Positions 19,226 through 28,274 of a DNA stretch of 64,000 bases are shown here, piece by piece. Below the pieces are notes generated by a model, which worked only from the letters and a program-made list of their open reading frames with translations, was not told where the DNA came from and made no database searches. The translations under genes were made by a program, and so were the position numbers. Source of the DNA: Leifsonia sp. 1010 (lineage in GTDB: Bacteria > Actinomycetota > Actinomycetes > Actinomycetales > Microbacteriaceae); assembly GCF_031455295.1 (NCBI RefSeq), contig NZ_JAVDSL010000002.1, positions 248,001 to 312,000 of the forward strand, read 5' to 3'. Position 1 is the stretch's first letter, and each line of letters begins with the position of its first letter.

Positions 19226-19278
19226 CCAATCAGTGGGTCAGAACAGCCACGAGTTCCTGCTGATCCGATCGCGACGGC

Positions 19279-20085
19279 TCACGGCTCGATCGCGGCGAGC
19301 TTGTCGTCGAGCCCCGCCAGGAGCTCCTCCGCCCGCAGATCACATTCGGCGGCGAGCAGGGCGATTCCGGTCGCGGCCGATGCGCTCAACTGCCGCTCGT
19401 CGGCCTTCTCGCGGAGGTGGCGCGCCAGCAGGACCAGGTCGCGGTGGTCGCCGAGCGCATCCTGCACAGCCTCCGCCGCCGCGGCGATCCGCACCGCCTC
19501 CCGGCCGAGGTCGTCGACGACGGCCTCGGCGGCGTACCGCAGGCGCCGCGCCGCTTTCCGGGTCTCGTGCCGCTGCTCCAGCGTCCGGCCGGAGCGCTTC
19601 CTCACGCGTCGCGCGGCCTTTCCGAGCCCCTTCCTGACCACCCGCCGCGGGTGCTTCCGTCCCGGCTTCGCCAGCGGGGGATCGGCGGCGAAGGTCTGCA
19701 GATCGGCGAGGAGGGTCCGGTGGGCCCGGCCGTGCAGGTGCCGGAGCAGCCCTCCCAGCGCCCGTCCGTGCTCGGCGCGGGCCTCCGCGGCGAGCCCCTC
19801 CACCGCATCCACCAGCTCGGGCGCAGACTCGGCACCGAGCAGACCCTCCAGGTCGCGCGCCCGCACCTCGGCGTCGCGCACCCGCCCCAGCCGCTCGCCG
19901 AGTCGCTTCAGCCGGGCGCGCATGGCCCGCTGCTCTTCGCGGTCGAAGGCCGACCGGTACACGCTCAGGATGCTGCGCAAGCGCCGCACCCGCGTCCGCG
20001 CCTGGTGCACCGCATCCTCTCCGCCGGTCTCGATCGCCACCAGCTGCTCGGCCAACTCCGCCGAGACCCCCACGAGCGCGTACAT
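19279..20085 (-). CDS. CHAD domain protein
   Basis: 268 residues of the CHAD family: helical, very rich in Arg and conserved His (VHQARTRVRRLRSIL, HETRKAARRLRYAAE). Such basic helices bind inorganic polyphosphate, and many CHAD proteins localise to polyphosphate granules. This one lacks the CYTH phosphatase domain often fused to it. I chose ATG 20085 because TACGGT lies 6 nt upstream (leaderless). A TTG five codons earlier also opens the frame but lies in that promoter. It is divergent from ftsY, with starts only 35 bp apart, so the two promoters overlap. Confidence 0.88.
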   Translation of the reverse strand: MYALVGVSAELAEQLVAIETGGEDAVHQARTRVRRLRSILSVYRSAFDREEQRAMRARLKRLGERLGRVRDAEVRARDLEGLLGAESAPELVDAVEGLAAEARAEHGRALGGLLRHLHGRAHRTLLADLQTFAADPPLAKPGRKHPRRVVRKGLGKAARRVRKRSGRTLEQRHETRKAARRLRYAAEAVVDDLGREAVRIAAAAEAVQDALGDHRDLVLLARHLREKADERQLSASAATGIALLAAECDLRAEELLAGLDDKLAAIEP

Positions 20086-20107
20086 GAGCACACCGTACAA
20101 CCGCGGC

Positions 20108-20113
20108 TAGTCT
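20108..20113 (+). promoter_or_regulatory. -10 box of leaderless ftsY transcript, in a shared divergent region
   Basis: TAGTCT ends 7 nt before the ATG of ftsY at 20121. On the opposite strand TACGGT (20092-20097) lies 6 nt before the CHAD start at 20085. The two promoters are packed into 36 bp and should interfere with each other. Confidence 0.5.
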
Positions 20114-20120
20114 GAGTGTC

Positions 20121-20996
20121 ATGGCTGACCGCACCCCCTGGTCTCTGTCGGGCGCCCTCCGCGGGCTGTTCGCCAAGAAGACCATCGACGACGACACCTG
20201 GGACGACCTCGAGACGGCGCTCATCACGGCCGACTTCGGTCCGGACGTGACCGAGGCGGTCATCGACGACCTGCGCGCGAAGGTGGAGCGATATCACACG
20301 ACCGATCCGGCCGACCTGCAGCGCATGCTGCGCGAGACGATGGAGGAGCGGCTGTCGAAGCTCGACACCACTCTGAAGCTGAGCGACCGCCCGGCGATCG
20401 TGCTGGTCGTCGGCGTCAACGGCGTCGGCAAGACGACCACCATCGGCAAGTTCGCGAAGTTCCTCCGCACGTACGACCGCTCGGTGGTCGTCGGCGCGGC
20501 CGACACGTTCCGAGCCGCCGCGGTCGAGCAGCTGGCGACCTGGGCCGAGCGCGCGGGTGCCGAGATCGTCCGCCCGCAGCAGCAGGGGCAGGACCCGGCC
20601 TCCGTCGCCTTCCAGACCGTCGAGAAGGCCAAGCGCGACGGTACCGAGATCGTCATCATCGACACCGCCGGGCGCCTGCAGACCAAGGGCGGCCTCATGG
20701 ACGAGCTCTCCAAGATCAAGCGCGTCGTCGAGAAGCAGGCGCCGATCGCCGAGGTGCTGCTCGTGCTCGACGCGACGACCGGGCAGAACGGGCTAGCGCA
20801 GGCCGAAGCCTTCCTGGAGCACGCCGGTGTCACCGGGCTGGTGCTCACGAAGCTCGACGGCTCCGCGAAGGGCGGGTTCGTGCTCGCCGTGCAGGAGCGC
20901 ACCGGCATCCCGATCAAGCTCGTGGGGCAGGGCGAGGGGATCAACGACCTGACCGGCTTCACGCCGCACGTCTTCGCACAGCAGCTGGTCGGATAG
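20121..20996 (+). CDS. ftsY: Signal recognition particle receptor FtsY
   Basis: A 291-residue SRP-receptor GTPase that docks ribosome-SRP complexes at the membrane. NG domain only: helical N domain (residues ~1-85), G1 GVNGVGKTTT (98-107), G3 DTAGR, G4 TKLDGSAKGG. The acidic membrane-binding A domain of E. coli FtsY is missing, as in many actinobacteria; the N-terminal helix must supply membrane contact. Followed after 9 bases by the DUF2004-like gene and then ffh, its SRP partner. Confidence 0.96.
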   Translation: MADRTPWSLSGALRGLFAKKTIDDDTWDDLETALITADFGPDVTEAVIDDLRAKVERYHTTDPADLQRMLRETMEERLSKLDTTLKLSDRPAIVLVVGVNGVGKTTTIGKFAKFLRTYDRSVVVGAADTFRAAAVEQLATWAERAGAEIVRPQQQGQDPASVAFQTVEKAKRDGTEIVIIDTAGRLQTKGGLMDELSKIKRVVEKQAPIAEVLLVLDATTGQNGLAQAEAFLEHAGVTGLVLTKLDGSAKGGFVLAVQERTGIPIKLVGQGEGINDLTGFTPHVFAQQLVG

Positions 20997-21005
20997 GGGA
21001 GCGTC

Positions 21006-21509
21006 ATGGCGATCGAGCATGATTTCTTCGGCCTCATCGACGAGACGGCCAGCGGTGGACTCGCCTGGGACGACACCGTCGAGCTGGGCGACCAGACCGT
21101 CGACGTCGAGCTCCTGGCCGACGACGAGAGCGGCGTCCCCGAGTTCGCGCTCGACTCTGCTGCTGCGCTCATTCAGGCGCTGGAGGGCTTCGATGCGCGG
21201 GCCCGGGATGCGCTGGTCGCCGAGCTGAGCTCGCGGCAGTCCGCGACCTCCAGCTACATCGACGAGCACGTCGACAAGCTGGGGGACAGCCTGGTCGATC
21301 TGCTGGTCTACAACTCGGGCGACATCGCCATCGACGTGCTGCGTTCCCTGCAGCTGATGAGCGTCGTCATCCAGGCGGACCACTCGGATGAGGACGAGGT
21401 GTTCGCGACGTTCGACTACTCCATCGCCCCGGACGAGTCGGATGCGCTGCTCACCGTCGCCTTCGACGTGCGGGGCGACGTGGTCTCGGTGGAGACGTCG
21501 GGCGACTGA
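21006..21509 (+). CDS. DUF2004-like conserved protein
   Basis: A 167-residue acidic soluble protein starting MAIEHDFFGLI, with GGGGAG upstream. It is resembled by actinobacterial proteins labelled DUF2004 and has no motif with known activity. It lies between ftsY and ffh, in an apparent transcription unit with ftsY (9-bp gap). A role linked to SRP is possible only by position. Confidence 0.7.
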   Translation: MAIEHDFFGLIDETASGGLAWDDTVELGDQTVDVELLADDESGVPEFALDSAAALIQALEGFDARARDALVAELSSRQSATSSYIDEHVDKLGDSLVDLLVYNSGDIAIDVLRSLQLMSVVIQADHSDEDEVFATFDYSIAPDESDALLTVAFDVRGDVVSVETSGD

Positions 21510-21558
21510 CCGACGCTCACGGCGCGTAGCCAACGTGGCCCGATAAGATATACGGATC

Positions 21559-23136
21559 ATGGCTACTTTCGGGACGCTGTCCGACCGTCTTGCGGACACC
21601 TTCAAGAACCTTCGCACCAAAGGCAAGCTGTCGCCGGCGGATGTCGACGGCACCGTGCGCGAGATCCGTCGCGCACTGCTCGACGCCGACGTGGCGCTCC
21701 CGGTGGTCAAGGACTTCACCGCGAAGGTGCGCGAGCGCGCGCTGAGCGACGAGGTCAACAAGGCTCTCAACCCGGCCCAGCAGGTCGTGCAGATCGTCAA
21801 CGAGGAGCTCGTCGCCATCCTGGGCGGCCAGCAGCGCCGGCTGCAGTTCGCCAAGCGGCCTCCGACGGTCATCATGCTCGCCGGCCTCCAGGGTGCCGGA
21901 AAGACGACGCTCGCGGGCAAGCTCGGCAAGTGGCTGGTGAAGGACGGGCACACCCCGCTCCTGGTCGCCGCCGACCTCCAGCGCCCGAACGCCGTGACCC
22001 AGCTCCAGATCGTCGGCGAGCAGGCCGGCGTCCCGGTGTTCGCGCCGGAGCCCGGCAACGGCGTCGGCAACCCGGTGAAGGTCGCCAAGGACGCCTTGAA
22101 GTTCGCGGAGACCAAGCAGTACGACACGGTCGTCATCGACACCGCCGGCCGTCTCGGCGTCGACGCCGAGCTGATGAAGCAGGCGGCCGACATCCGCAAG
22201 GCGACCGACCCCGACGAGGTGCTGTTCGTCATCGACGCCATGATCGGTCAGGATGCCGTCGCGACCGCGAAGGCGTTCCAGGACGGCGTCGACTTCACCG
22301 GCGTCGTGCTCTCCAAGCTCGACGGTGACGCCCGAGGCGGTGCCGCCCTCTCGGTCGCGTCGGTCACCGGCCGTCCGATCATCTTCGCCTCGACCGGTGA
22401 GAACCTCGACGACTTCGAGCCGTTCCACCCGGACCGCATGGCGTCGCGCATTCTCGACCTCGGCGACATCCTCACCCTCATCGAGCAGGCCCAGCAGGCC
22501 TTCGACGAGGAGGAGGCGCGCAAGGTCGCTGAGAAGTTCGCGACCGACAGCTTCACCCTCGACGACTTCCTCAAGCAGATGCAGCAGCTGCGCAACATGG
22601 GGTCGATCAAGAAGATGATGGGGATGCTGCCCGGTGCCGGCCAGATGAAGCAGCAGCTCGACCAGTTCGACGAGCGCGAGATCGTGCGGACGGAGGCCAT
22701 CATCCAGTCGATGACGAAGGCCGAGCGCACCAACCCGAAGCTGCTCAACGGCTCGCGTCGCCTGCGCATCGCGAAGGGCTCCGGCACGACCGTCACCGAG
22801 GTCAATCAGCTGGTCAGCCGGTTCGAGCAGGCCGCCAAGATGATGAAGACCGTCGCCAAGGGCGGCGTGCCGAACGTCCCCGGCATGGGCCCCATCCCCG
22901 GTGCCTCGTACGCCGGGCGCAAGCAGCAGAAGAACAAGAAGAAGGGTTCCCGTTCGGGCAACCCGGCCAAGCGCGCGGCGGAGAACGCCGCGCTGGCCTC
23001 CGGCGTCAAGGCGGCCGGTACGCCGAGCGGCAGCGGGTTCGGGCTGGGCGGTGGCGCCGCGGCGCCGCAGGCAACACCGGCCGGCGGTCCGTCCGAGGAG
23101 GAGTTGGCCGCTCTGCAGAAGTTCCTGGGTCGCTGA
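21559..23136 (+). CDS. ffh: Signal recognition particle protein Ffh
   Basis: A 525-residue SRP GTPase that binds 4.5S RNA and signal sequences emerging from the ribosome. N domain ~1-90; G1 GLQGAGKTT (about 109-117); G3 DTAGRLG; G4 LSKLDGDARGG. The M domain begins near residue 325 and has the Met-rich segment MQQLRNMGSIKKMMGMLPG. A Lys/Gly/Ala-rich C-terminal tail (from about 445) is longer than in E. coli. A TAAGAT box 9 nt before the ATG suggests a separate near-leaderless transcript in addition to readthrough from ftsY. Confidence 0.97.
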   Translation: MATFGTLSDRLADTFKNLRTKGKLSPADVDGTVREIRRALLDADVALPVVKDFTAKVRERALSDEVNKALNPAQQVVQIVNEELVAILGGQQRRLQFAKRPPTVIMLAGLQGAGKTTLAGKLGKWLVKDGHTPLLVAADLQRPNAVTQLQIVGEQAGVPVFAPEPGNGVGNPVKVAKDALKFAETKQYDTVVIDTAGRLGVDAELMKQAADIRKATDPDEVLFVIDAMIGQDAVATAKAFQDGVDFTGVVLSKLDGDARGGAALSVASVTGRPIIFASTGENLDDFEPFHPDRMASRILDLGDILTLIEQAQQAFDEEEARKVAEKFATDSFTLDDFLKQMQQLRNMGSIKKMMGMLPGAGQMKQQLDQFDEREIVRTEAIIQSMTKAERTNPKLLNGSRRLRIAKGSGTTVTEVNQLVSRFEQAAKMMKTVAKGGVPNVPGMGPIPGASYAGRKQQKNKKKGSRSGNPAKRAAENAALASGVKAAGTPSGSGFGLGGGAAAPQATPAGGPSEEELAALQKFLGR

Positions 23137-23154
23137 CCCGGGGCTCGCTGCGCG

Positions 23155-23901
23155 CTACAGCGCCAGGTTGAGCGGCTGGAGCTTCGACTCGATGGTCTGC
23201 GCCACGACCTTCTGACCGGCCGCATTCGGGTGGATGCCGTCCGCCTGGAGCAGCTCCGGGTGCCCGACGAGCGGGAAGCCGATGTCGAGCCAGGTGCCGT
23301 CGACGCCGCGCACCGCGTCCCCGACGATGTCGTCGACGCGGGTCATGGTCGCGGGCGGCTGGTCGGAGCCCCAGATGCCGGTGATGCCGACGATCGTCGC
23401 GTCAGGGAAGCGCTCACGCAGCTCCCGCAGCATCCGGTCGGCGTTCGCGGTGACAGCGGCCGGGTCCTGTTCGCGGTCGTTGCGGGTGGCGGCGAGGAGG
23501 ATCACCTGCGGGTGGAGGCGGAGCGCCGCATCCACCTGCTGACGGTAGGTCGTGCCGTTCCAGCCCGGCTTGACGAACCCGGAGCCGGAAACGGCGAGGT
23601 CGGTCAGCTGCCAGCCGTGCGCCTCGGAGACGAGCGCGGGCCAGGCCTGATCGGCCGTCACGCCCTTGCCGAAGGCGATCGAATCGCCGATCGCGACGGC
23701 GTCGACGATGCCCGACGCATCCCGTCCGACGCTGCCGGCGTCCGGCGCGGCGACGGCGGTCGCCTGCGCCGCGACGGGGTGGGCGGTCGGGGCGGACGCG
23801 CAACCGGCGAGAGCGAGCAGTGCCACCGTCAGGGCCGCGGGCGCGAGCAGGGGGAGCCGGGTGCTGAGCGGGCGCGGGCGGCGTCGGGTGAGGGTGCGCA
23901 C
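23155..23901 (-). CDS. SGNH/GDSL hydrolase lipoprotein, copy A
   Basis: A 248-residue lipoprotein: Arg-rich start, hydrophobic stretch, lipobox LAGC (Cys near residue 34). The SGNH hydrolase fold has the block I nucleophile GDS (AIGDSIAFGKG), block III TRND (Asn of the oxyanion hole) and C-terminal DGIHP with the catalytic Asp and His. It would deacylate or hydrolyse an ester on the cell surface; substrate unknown. TAGCCT lies 7 nt before the GTG start (leaderless). It is the first of three paralogues on this strand, each with its own promoter. Confidence 0.88.
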   Translation of the reverse strand: MRTLTRRRPRPLSTRLPLLAPAALTVALLALAGCASAPTAHPVAAQATAVAAPDAGSVGRDASGIVDAVAIGDSIAFGKGVTADQAWPALVSEAHGWQLTDLAVSGSGFVKPGWNGTTYRQQVDAALRLHPQVILLAATRNDREQDPAAVTANADRMLRELRERFPDATIVGITGIWGSDQPPATMTRVDDIVGDAVRGVDGTWLDIGFPLVGHPELLQADGIHPNAAGQKVVAQTIESKLQPLNLAL

Positions 23902-23982
23902 GGGTGCGAGGCTAGACGGTCCAAGCTGCGAGAACGCTGTGTCTCACTTCTCGGCGTGTCGGCCCGGTGGTAGCGGTCGCCG

Positions 23983-24702
23983 TCAGCGGTCCACGAGCTG
24001 CGAGCCGATGCCACGAACGACCGCGTTAGCGATGAGCTGCTGACCCTCGACGGTGGGATGCACCTGGTCGCTGATCAGCAGCTCGGGATGCCCGGCGAAC
24101 GGCTGGCCCAGCTCCACCCAGGAGCCGCCCACATCGAGGACGGCCGCCTGCACGGTCCGCGAGATGACCGGGACTTGCGCGGGGGTGGGATCGGAGCCCC
24201 AGAGGGCGCTGACGCCGACGATTCGCGCCTCGGGGAGCGCCTCACGCAACCGGTGCAGCGCTGCAGTGGCCGCTCGCTGCAGGTCGGGCGTCGATGCGAA
24301 GACGTCGTTGCGCGTCGCTCCGACGATCACGACATCCGGATGGAGGCGGATCACCGCGCTGACCTGATCGTCGAACGTGTGCGTGTTGAGGCCCTTCACG
24401 GTGAACCCTGCCGCACTCTCCGCGAAGTCGCTCAGCGTCCAGTCGAGCCGATCCGCGACGAGCAGGGGCCACGCGTCTTCGGCGGGCACACCGTAACCGA
24501 TGGCGATCGAGTCACCGATCGCTGCGGCGGTCACCCCACGGGAGGAGGACGCGGGGGAGGGCGAGGGCACCGACGCCGAATGCGTCGGCGACCCGCTCGG
24601 CGACGCGGGCGCGGCGGACGGCGCGCATGCACTGAGAGCGCTGCCGACGACGACGGCGAGGAGGATGGCCAGCAGGGCAGGGCGGGGACGTCGGAACCTC
24701 AC
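23983..24702 (-). CDS. SGNH/GDSL hydrolase lipoprotein, copy B
   Basis: About 239 residues: lipobox LSAC, then a long Ser/Pro/Ala linker (~40 residues), GDS block AIGDSIAIGYG, TRNDVF and C-terminal DQVHP carrying the catalytic Asp-His pair. The start at GTG 24702 is preferred because TAGGGT lies 7 nt upstream (leaderless). A GTG at 24711 opens the frame earlier but overlaps that box. Similar in order of motifs to copies A and C; the sequences are well diverged, so this is an old duplication. Confidence 0.87.
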   Translation of the reverse strand: MRFRRPRPALLAILLAVVVGSALSACAPSAAPASPSGSPTHSASVPSPSPASSSRGVTAAAIGDSIAIGYGVPAEDAWPLLVADRLDWTLSDFAESAAGFTVKGLNTHTFDDQVSAVIRLHPDVVIVGATRNDVFASTPDLQRAATAALHRLREALPEARIVGVSALWGSDPTPAQVPVISRTVQAAVLDVGGSWVELGQPFAGHPELLISDQVHPTVEGQQLIANAVVRGIGSQLVDR

Positions 24703-24736
24703 CCGATCCACCCTAAGCGTCCCGTCCGAGCCGCTC

Positions 24737-25423
24737 TCACAGGCTCAGCTTCGCGGCGACGACCGCCGCGATCGCCTGCTGGCCGGGGAGGGTGGGATGC
24801 TCGTCGTCGTCCTGCACGAGCCCGGCTTTGCCGCGATAGGGCTGCCCGAGGTCGAGCCACGCGCCGCCGGCGTCGAGGACCGCCTGTCGCAGCGCCGTGT
24901 CGCCCGCGGCGAGCTCCTCGTCGCTCGCCTGACCGCTGAGCGCGTTGAATCCCGCGATCCGGGCGTCCGGAAGGGCTGCGGCGAGACGGTCGACCGTCGA
25001 GCGCATGGCCGTGCTCAGCCGGTCGGGGTCGGTGCCGAGGTCGTTGTCGGACGCGCCGATGAGGACGAGATCCGGCTGGGCGGCGATCGCCGCATCCACC
25101 TGGCCGGAGAAGTCATGCCCGTCGGATCCCTCGGCGACGAAGCCGGCGCCGGGCACGCTGAGGTTGTCCAGCCGCCAGCCGTGGTCCGAGGCGAGGAGGG
25201 CCGGCCAGGCCTCGGAGGGGTCGAGCCCGAGACCCGACTCGATCGAGTCACCGATCACAGCGACGTGCTCCGGCGTCGCGGTGGAGGACGATGTCGCCGG
25301 CTGCGTGGCCAGAGCGGCGTTGGAGGCCGCTTTCGCCGAGGCGCATCCCGAGAGGGCGGTCAGCGCCAGGAGGGCGGCCGTCATCGCGGTGGCCGCTGCC
25401 GCGAGGGGGCGTCGGGCGAGCAT
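24737..25423 (-). CDS. SGNH/GDSL hydrolase lipoprotein, copy C
   Basis: About 228 residues: lipobox LSGC, GDS block VIGDSIESGLG, SDND in block III and DDDEHP at the C-terminal Asp-His site. ATG 25423 is chosen because TACGGT lies 6 nt upstream; a GTG at 25429 overlaps this box. In place of TRND of copies A and B it has SDND, so substrate preference may differ. Leaderless like its two neighbours. Confidence 0.87.
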   Translation of the reverse strand: MLARRPLAAAATAMTAALLALTALSGCASAKAASNAALATQPATSSSTATPEHVAVIGDSIESGLGLDPSEAWPALLASDHGWRLDNLSVPGAGFVAEGSDGHDFSGQVDAAIAAQPDLVLIGASDNDLGTDPDRLSTAMRSTVDRLAAALPDARIAGFNALSGQASDEELAAGDTALRQAVLDAGGAWLDLGQPYRGKAGLVQDDDEHPTLPGQQAIAAVVAAKLSL

Positions 25424-25501
25424 GACCACACCGTACGCCCGGAGGCTATGGGTGGGCTTTGCCGGATCCGTGGATCGGCTCGGGGTCTCTTCGCTGAACG
25501 A

Positions 25502-26638
25502 TCAGCGGGCGAGGCCGTTGCGCAGCTCGTGCGTCAGCGAGCTGACCACGGCCTGCAGGCTCCCGCCGTTCTGCTCCGCGACGGCGAGCTGCCGTTGGTA
25601 GCTGGCGCCGGTGTCCAGGATGGTGAGGACCGTCGCCAGCTCGTCGACGCATCCCAGCCGCTCGGCTTCCGGTTGCAGGTCGTCCACCAGTTCGCGCAGG
25701 GAGTCCGAGACGAGCCGCTCGCTGCCGTCCGGCGCCTGGATGATCTCGGCGTCGAGGCCGTAGCGGGCGGCACGCCACTTGTTCTCGCGGACGAACCAGG
25801 GCTGCAGCGTGACCGGCTCGACGCCCGCGTCGAGCTGTCCCGACATCCGATCCGTCAGGCAGTGGATCAGCGCGGAGACCGCGCCGACCTCGTCGGGCGT
25901 CGACAGCCCGTCGCAGGCGCGCATCTCGACCGTTCCCCACTTCGGCGACGGGCGGATGTCCCAGCGCACCTCGGAGTGATCCTCCACGACGCCCGTCGTG
26001 ACCAGGTCCTCGACATAGGCCTCGTAGTTGGCCCAGGTGCCGAACTGCCAGGGCAGGCCGGCGGTGGGCAGCTGCTGGAACATGAGCGCGCGGTTCGAGG
26101 CGTACCCCGTGCGAGCGCCCGCCCAGAACGGGCTGGACGCGCTGAGCGCCTGCAGGTGCGGGTAGTACGTGAGCAGACCGTTGACGATCGGCAGGGCCTT
26201 GTCGACCGAGTCGATGCCGACGTGCACGTGCACGCCCCAGATCATCATCTGCCGCCCCCACCACTGGGTGCGGTCGAGCAGCCGGTCGTACCGCTCGTTC
26301 GGCGTCACCTTCTGGTCGAACCACTGGGCGAAGGGATGCGTCCCCGCGCACATCAACTCGACGCCGAGCGGGTCGGTGACACCCCGGACCAAGCCGATGA
26401 GCTCCTGCAGGTCGGTGATCGCCGCGGGCACCGTGCGGTGCACCCGGCTGACCAGCTCCACCGTGTTCATCAGCAGCTCATGGGTGATCTGGGGATGCTC
26501 CCGGCCGTCGGGCGTGCCCAGCTCGCGCAGCACGTCGTCGGCGATCTGGACCAGGTCGCCCGTCGAGCCGTCGACGAGGGCGATCTCCCACTCGATGCCG
26601 ACAGTGGAGCGCTCGGACTCCGAGAAATCGATCTGCAT
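25502..26638 (-). CDS. Glutamate-cysteine ligase-like carboxylate-amine ligase (YbdK, GCS2 family)
   Basis: 378 residues of the GCS2 family: GIEWEIALVD near the N-terminus (metal/ATP-binding Glu), HVHVGI around residue 143 and the C-terminal ENKWRAARYG. It joins an amino group to a glutamate-type carboxylate with ATP. Family members are annotated as weak glutamate-cysteine ligases, but actinobacteria mainly make mycothiol, so the real product is uncertain. Divergent from rpsP. No good Shine-Dalgarno or -10 was found directly before the ATG. Confidence 0.87.
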   Translation of the reverse strand: MQIDFSESERSTVGIEWEIALVDGSTGDLVQIADDVLRELGTPDGREHPQITHELLMNTVELVSRVHRTVPAAITDLQELIGLVRGVTDPLGVELMCAGTHPFAQWFDQKVTPNERYDRLLDRTQWWGRQMMIWGVHVHVGIDSVDKALPIVNGLLTYYPHLQALSASSPFWAGARTGYASNRALMFQQLPTAGLPWQFGTWANYEAYVEDLVTTGVVEDHSEVRWDIRPSPKWGTVEMRACDGLSTPDEVGAVSALIHCLTDRMSGQLDAGVEPVTLQPWFVRENKWRAARYGLDAEIIQAPDGSERLVSDSLRELVDDLQPEAERLGCVDELATVLTILDTGASYQRQLAVAEQNGGSLQAVVSSLTHELRNGLAR

Positions 26639-26818
26639 GCGGTCGTTCCATCCGTCCGATTGTTCAAAGCAGCGCAGTATCTGACAGAATAGCTAGTTGA
26701 GTTCGACGTACCCGACCCTCTATCCGGTGCGGCGGACGAACATAGACCTCCTGCCGCGTGTGCCCCCACGCCCACGGCAGTCAGTTCGATACAACTCATC
26801 CACTCACACAGGAGAATC

Positions 26819-27301
26819 GTGGCTGTCAAAATCCGTCTGAAGCGCCTGGGCAAGATCCGCGCTCCGTACTACCGCATCGTCGTCGCCGACTCGCGCACCA
26901 AGCGCGATGGTCGCGTGATCGAGGAGATCGGTCTGTACCACCCGACCGAGGAGCCCTCGCGCATCGAGGTCGACTCCGAGCGTGCGCAGTACTGGCTCGG
27001 CGTCGGCGCCCAGCCGACCGAGCAGGTCACCGCGCTGCTCAAGCTCACCGGCGACTGGGGTCGCTTCAAGGGCGACAAGAACGCCGTGAGCACCGTCAAG
27101 GTCGCCGAGGGCAAGGCCGAGTTCGTCGCCGACGAGAAGAAGAAGCCGGTCCTCAAGCCCAAGGCCGAGAAGCCCGCCGAGGTCGCCGCCGAGGCGGAGG
27201 CCGTCGTCGAGGCCGAGGTCGAGCGCGAGGAGGCCGCCGAGGCCAACGTCGTCGCCGAGGCCGAAGCCATCGCCGACGACGCGTCCGACGAGAAGGCCTG
27301 A
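26819..27301 (+). CDS. rpsP: 30S ribosomal protein S16
   Basis: 160 residues. The first ~85 are the normal S16 ([20 protein letters not shown], GYYxP-like LYHPTEEPS), which stabilises the 5' domain of 16S rRNA. The remaining ~70 residues are an Ala/Glu/Lys-rich extension typical of actinobacteria and absent in E. coli. The GTG start has CAGGAG upstream. The leader from a -10-like CAGAAT at 26685-26690 would be about 120 nt. It begins the operon rpsP-khpA-rimM. Confidence 0.97.
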   Translation: MAVKIRLKRLGKIRAPYYRIVVADSRTKRDGRVIEEIGLYHPTEEPSRIEVDSERAQYWLGVGAQPTEQVTALLKLTGDWGRFKGDKNAVSTVKVAEGKAEFVADEKKKPVLKPKAEKPAEVAAEAEAVVEAEVEREEAAEANVVAEAEAIADDASDEKA

Positions 27302-27305
27302 CGTC

Positions 27306-27536
27306 TTGCTCGCACCCGCGCTCACGCACCTGGTCAAGGGGATCGTCGATCACCCTGACGACGTCCACGTCGTGGCCAAGAGCTCTCCGCGTGGCGAGGT
27401 CCTCGAGGTTCGTGTGAACCCCGAGGACCTCGGCCGGGTGATCGGCCGCTCCGGCCGCACGGCGAAGGCTCTCCGTACGCTCGTTGCCGCGCTGGCCGAT
27501 GGCCGGCGCGTCCGTGTCGACGTCGTCGACGACTGA
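27306..27536 (+). CDS. khpA: KH-domain RNA-binding protein KhpA (YlqC)
   Basis: A 76-residue single KH domain with the nucleic-acid-binding GxxG loop in VIGRSGRTAKALR. KhpA pairs with KhpB and binds many RNAs, affecting cell elongation and ribosome assembly in Gram-positive bacteria. The TTG start is 4 bases after rpsP, with AGAAGG upstream. Standard position between rpsP and rimM. Confidence 0.94.
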   Translation: MLAPALTHLVKGIVDHPDDVHVVAKSSPRGEVLEVRVNPEDLGRVIGRSGRTAKALRTLVAALADGRRVRVDVVDD

Positions 27537-27537
27537 G

Positions 27538-28200
27538 GTGGCGGACCACAAACTGCCTCGCAAGGAGGTCGCCCCCCGGCCCGGTCAGACCGAGCTGCGT
27601 GTCGGGCGCCTCACGAAGGCGCACGGCCTCAAGGGCGCCATCAAGCTGGAGCTCTACACGGACGAACCGGAGAAGCGGTTCGTCCCGGGTGCGGTGTTCA
27701 CCCTGCAGGTGCCCACCGCATCCAAGTGGCACGGCAAGACGCTCGAACTCCGCGAGCTCCGCTGGTACAACGGCCACCCGGTCGGGTTCTTCGCCGGCGT
27801 CGACGACCGTACGGAGGCCGAGACGCTCATCAAGGCGATCCTCTGGGTCAGCCAGGACGCCACGCAGCTCCCGGACGAGGAAGACGCCTGGTACGACCAC
27901 CAGCTGGTCGGGCTCGACGCGGTGCGCGACGGCGTGACGGTCGGACGCGTGGCTCGTGTCGACCACCTGCCCGCACAGGACCTGCTGGCCATCGCGACGG
28001 GCGACGGTGAGGTGCTCGTGCCGTTCGTGAAGGCGATCGTCCCGGAGGTCGACATCGCCGCCGGAACCGTCACGCTGACTCCGCCCGCGGGGCTCTTCGA
28101 GGAGCTGCCGGACGACGAGCCGGAGACGGAGCCTGTGGGCGACGCCGAGCCGGAGGCCGATTCCGAAGGCGAAGCCGCCGGGCCTACGTCCGACGACTGA
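27538..28200 (+). CDS. rimM: Ribosome maturation factor RimM
   Basis: 220 residues. An N-terminal beta-barrel (VGRLTKAHGLKGAIKLELYT) and a PRC-barrel domain (DDAWYDHQLVGL, VPFVKAIVPEVD) bind S19 and assist 30S maturation. An acidic C-terminal tail of ~30 residues (Glu/Asp/Pro) is extra compared with the family. The start GTG 27538 follows the khpA stop by one base, so translation is coupled. A strong terminator follows the stop. Confidence 0.93.
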   Translation: MADHKLPRKEVAPRPGQTELRVGRLTKAHGLKGAIKLELYTDEPEKRFVPGAVFTLQVPTASKWHGKTLELRELRWYNGHPVGFFAGVDDRTEAETLIKAILWVSQDATQLPDEEDAWYDHQLVGLDAVRDGVTVGRVARVDHLPAQDLLAIATGDGEVLVPFVKAIVPEVDIAAGTVTLTPPAGLFEELPDDEPETEPVGDAEPEADSEGEAAGPTSDD

Positions 28201-28210
28201 TCCACGACGC

Positions 28211-28247
28211 GAAGAGGGCGACCCGAACGGGTCGCCCTCTTCCCTTT
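28211..28247 (+). terminator. Intrinsic terminator after rimM
   Basis: Perfect 14-bp arms (28211-28224 and 28229-28242) with a 4-base loop, followed by a pyrimidine-rich CCTTTCCC tail. It ends the rpsP-khpA-rimM unit. Confidence 0.85.
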
Positions 28248-28274
28248 CCCGCCGGCTCGTGGACAGAATGCGGC

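Noticed and set aside
25502-26638. Glutathione or ergothioneine biosynthesis gene
   Set aside because: The protein is of the YbdK/GCS2 type and has no pathway partners nearby; only the family-level call is supported.
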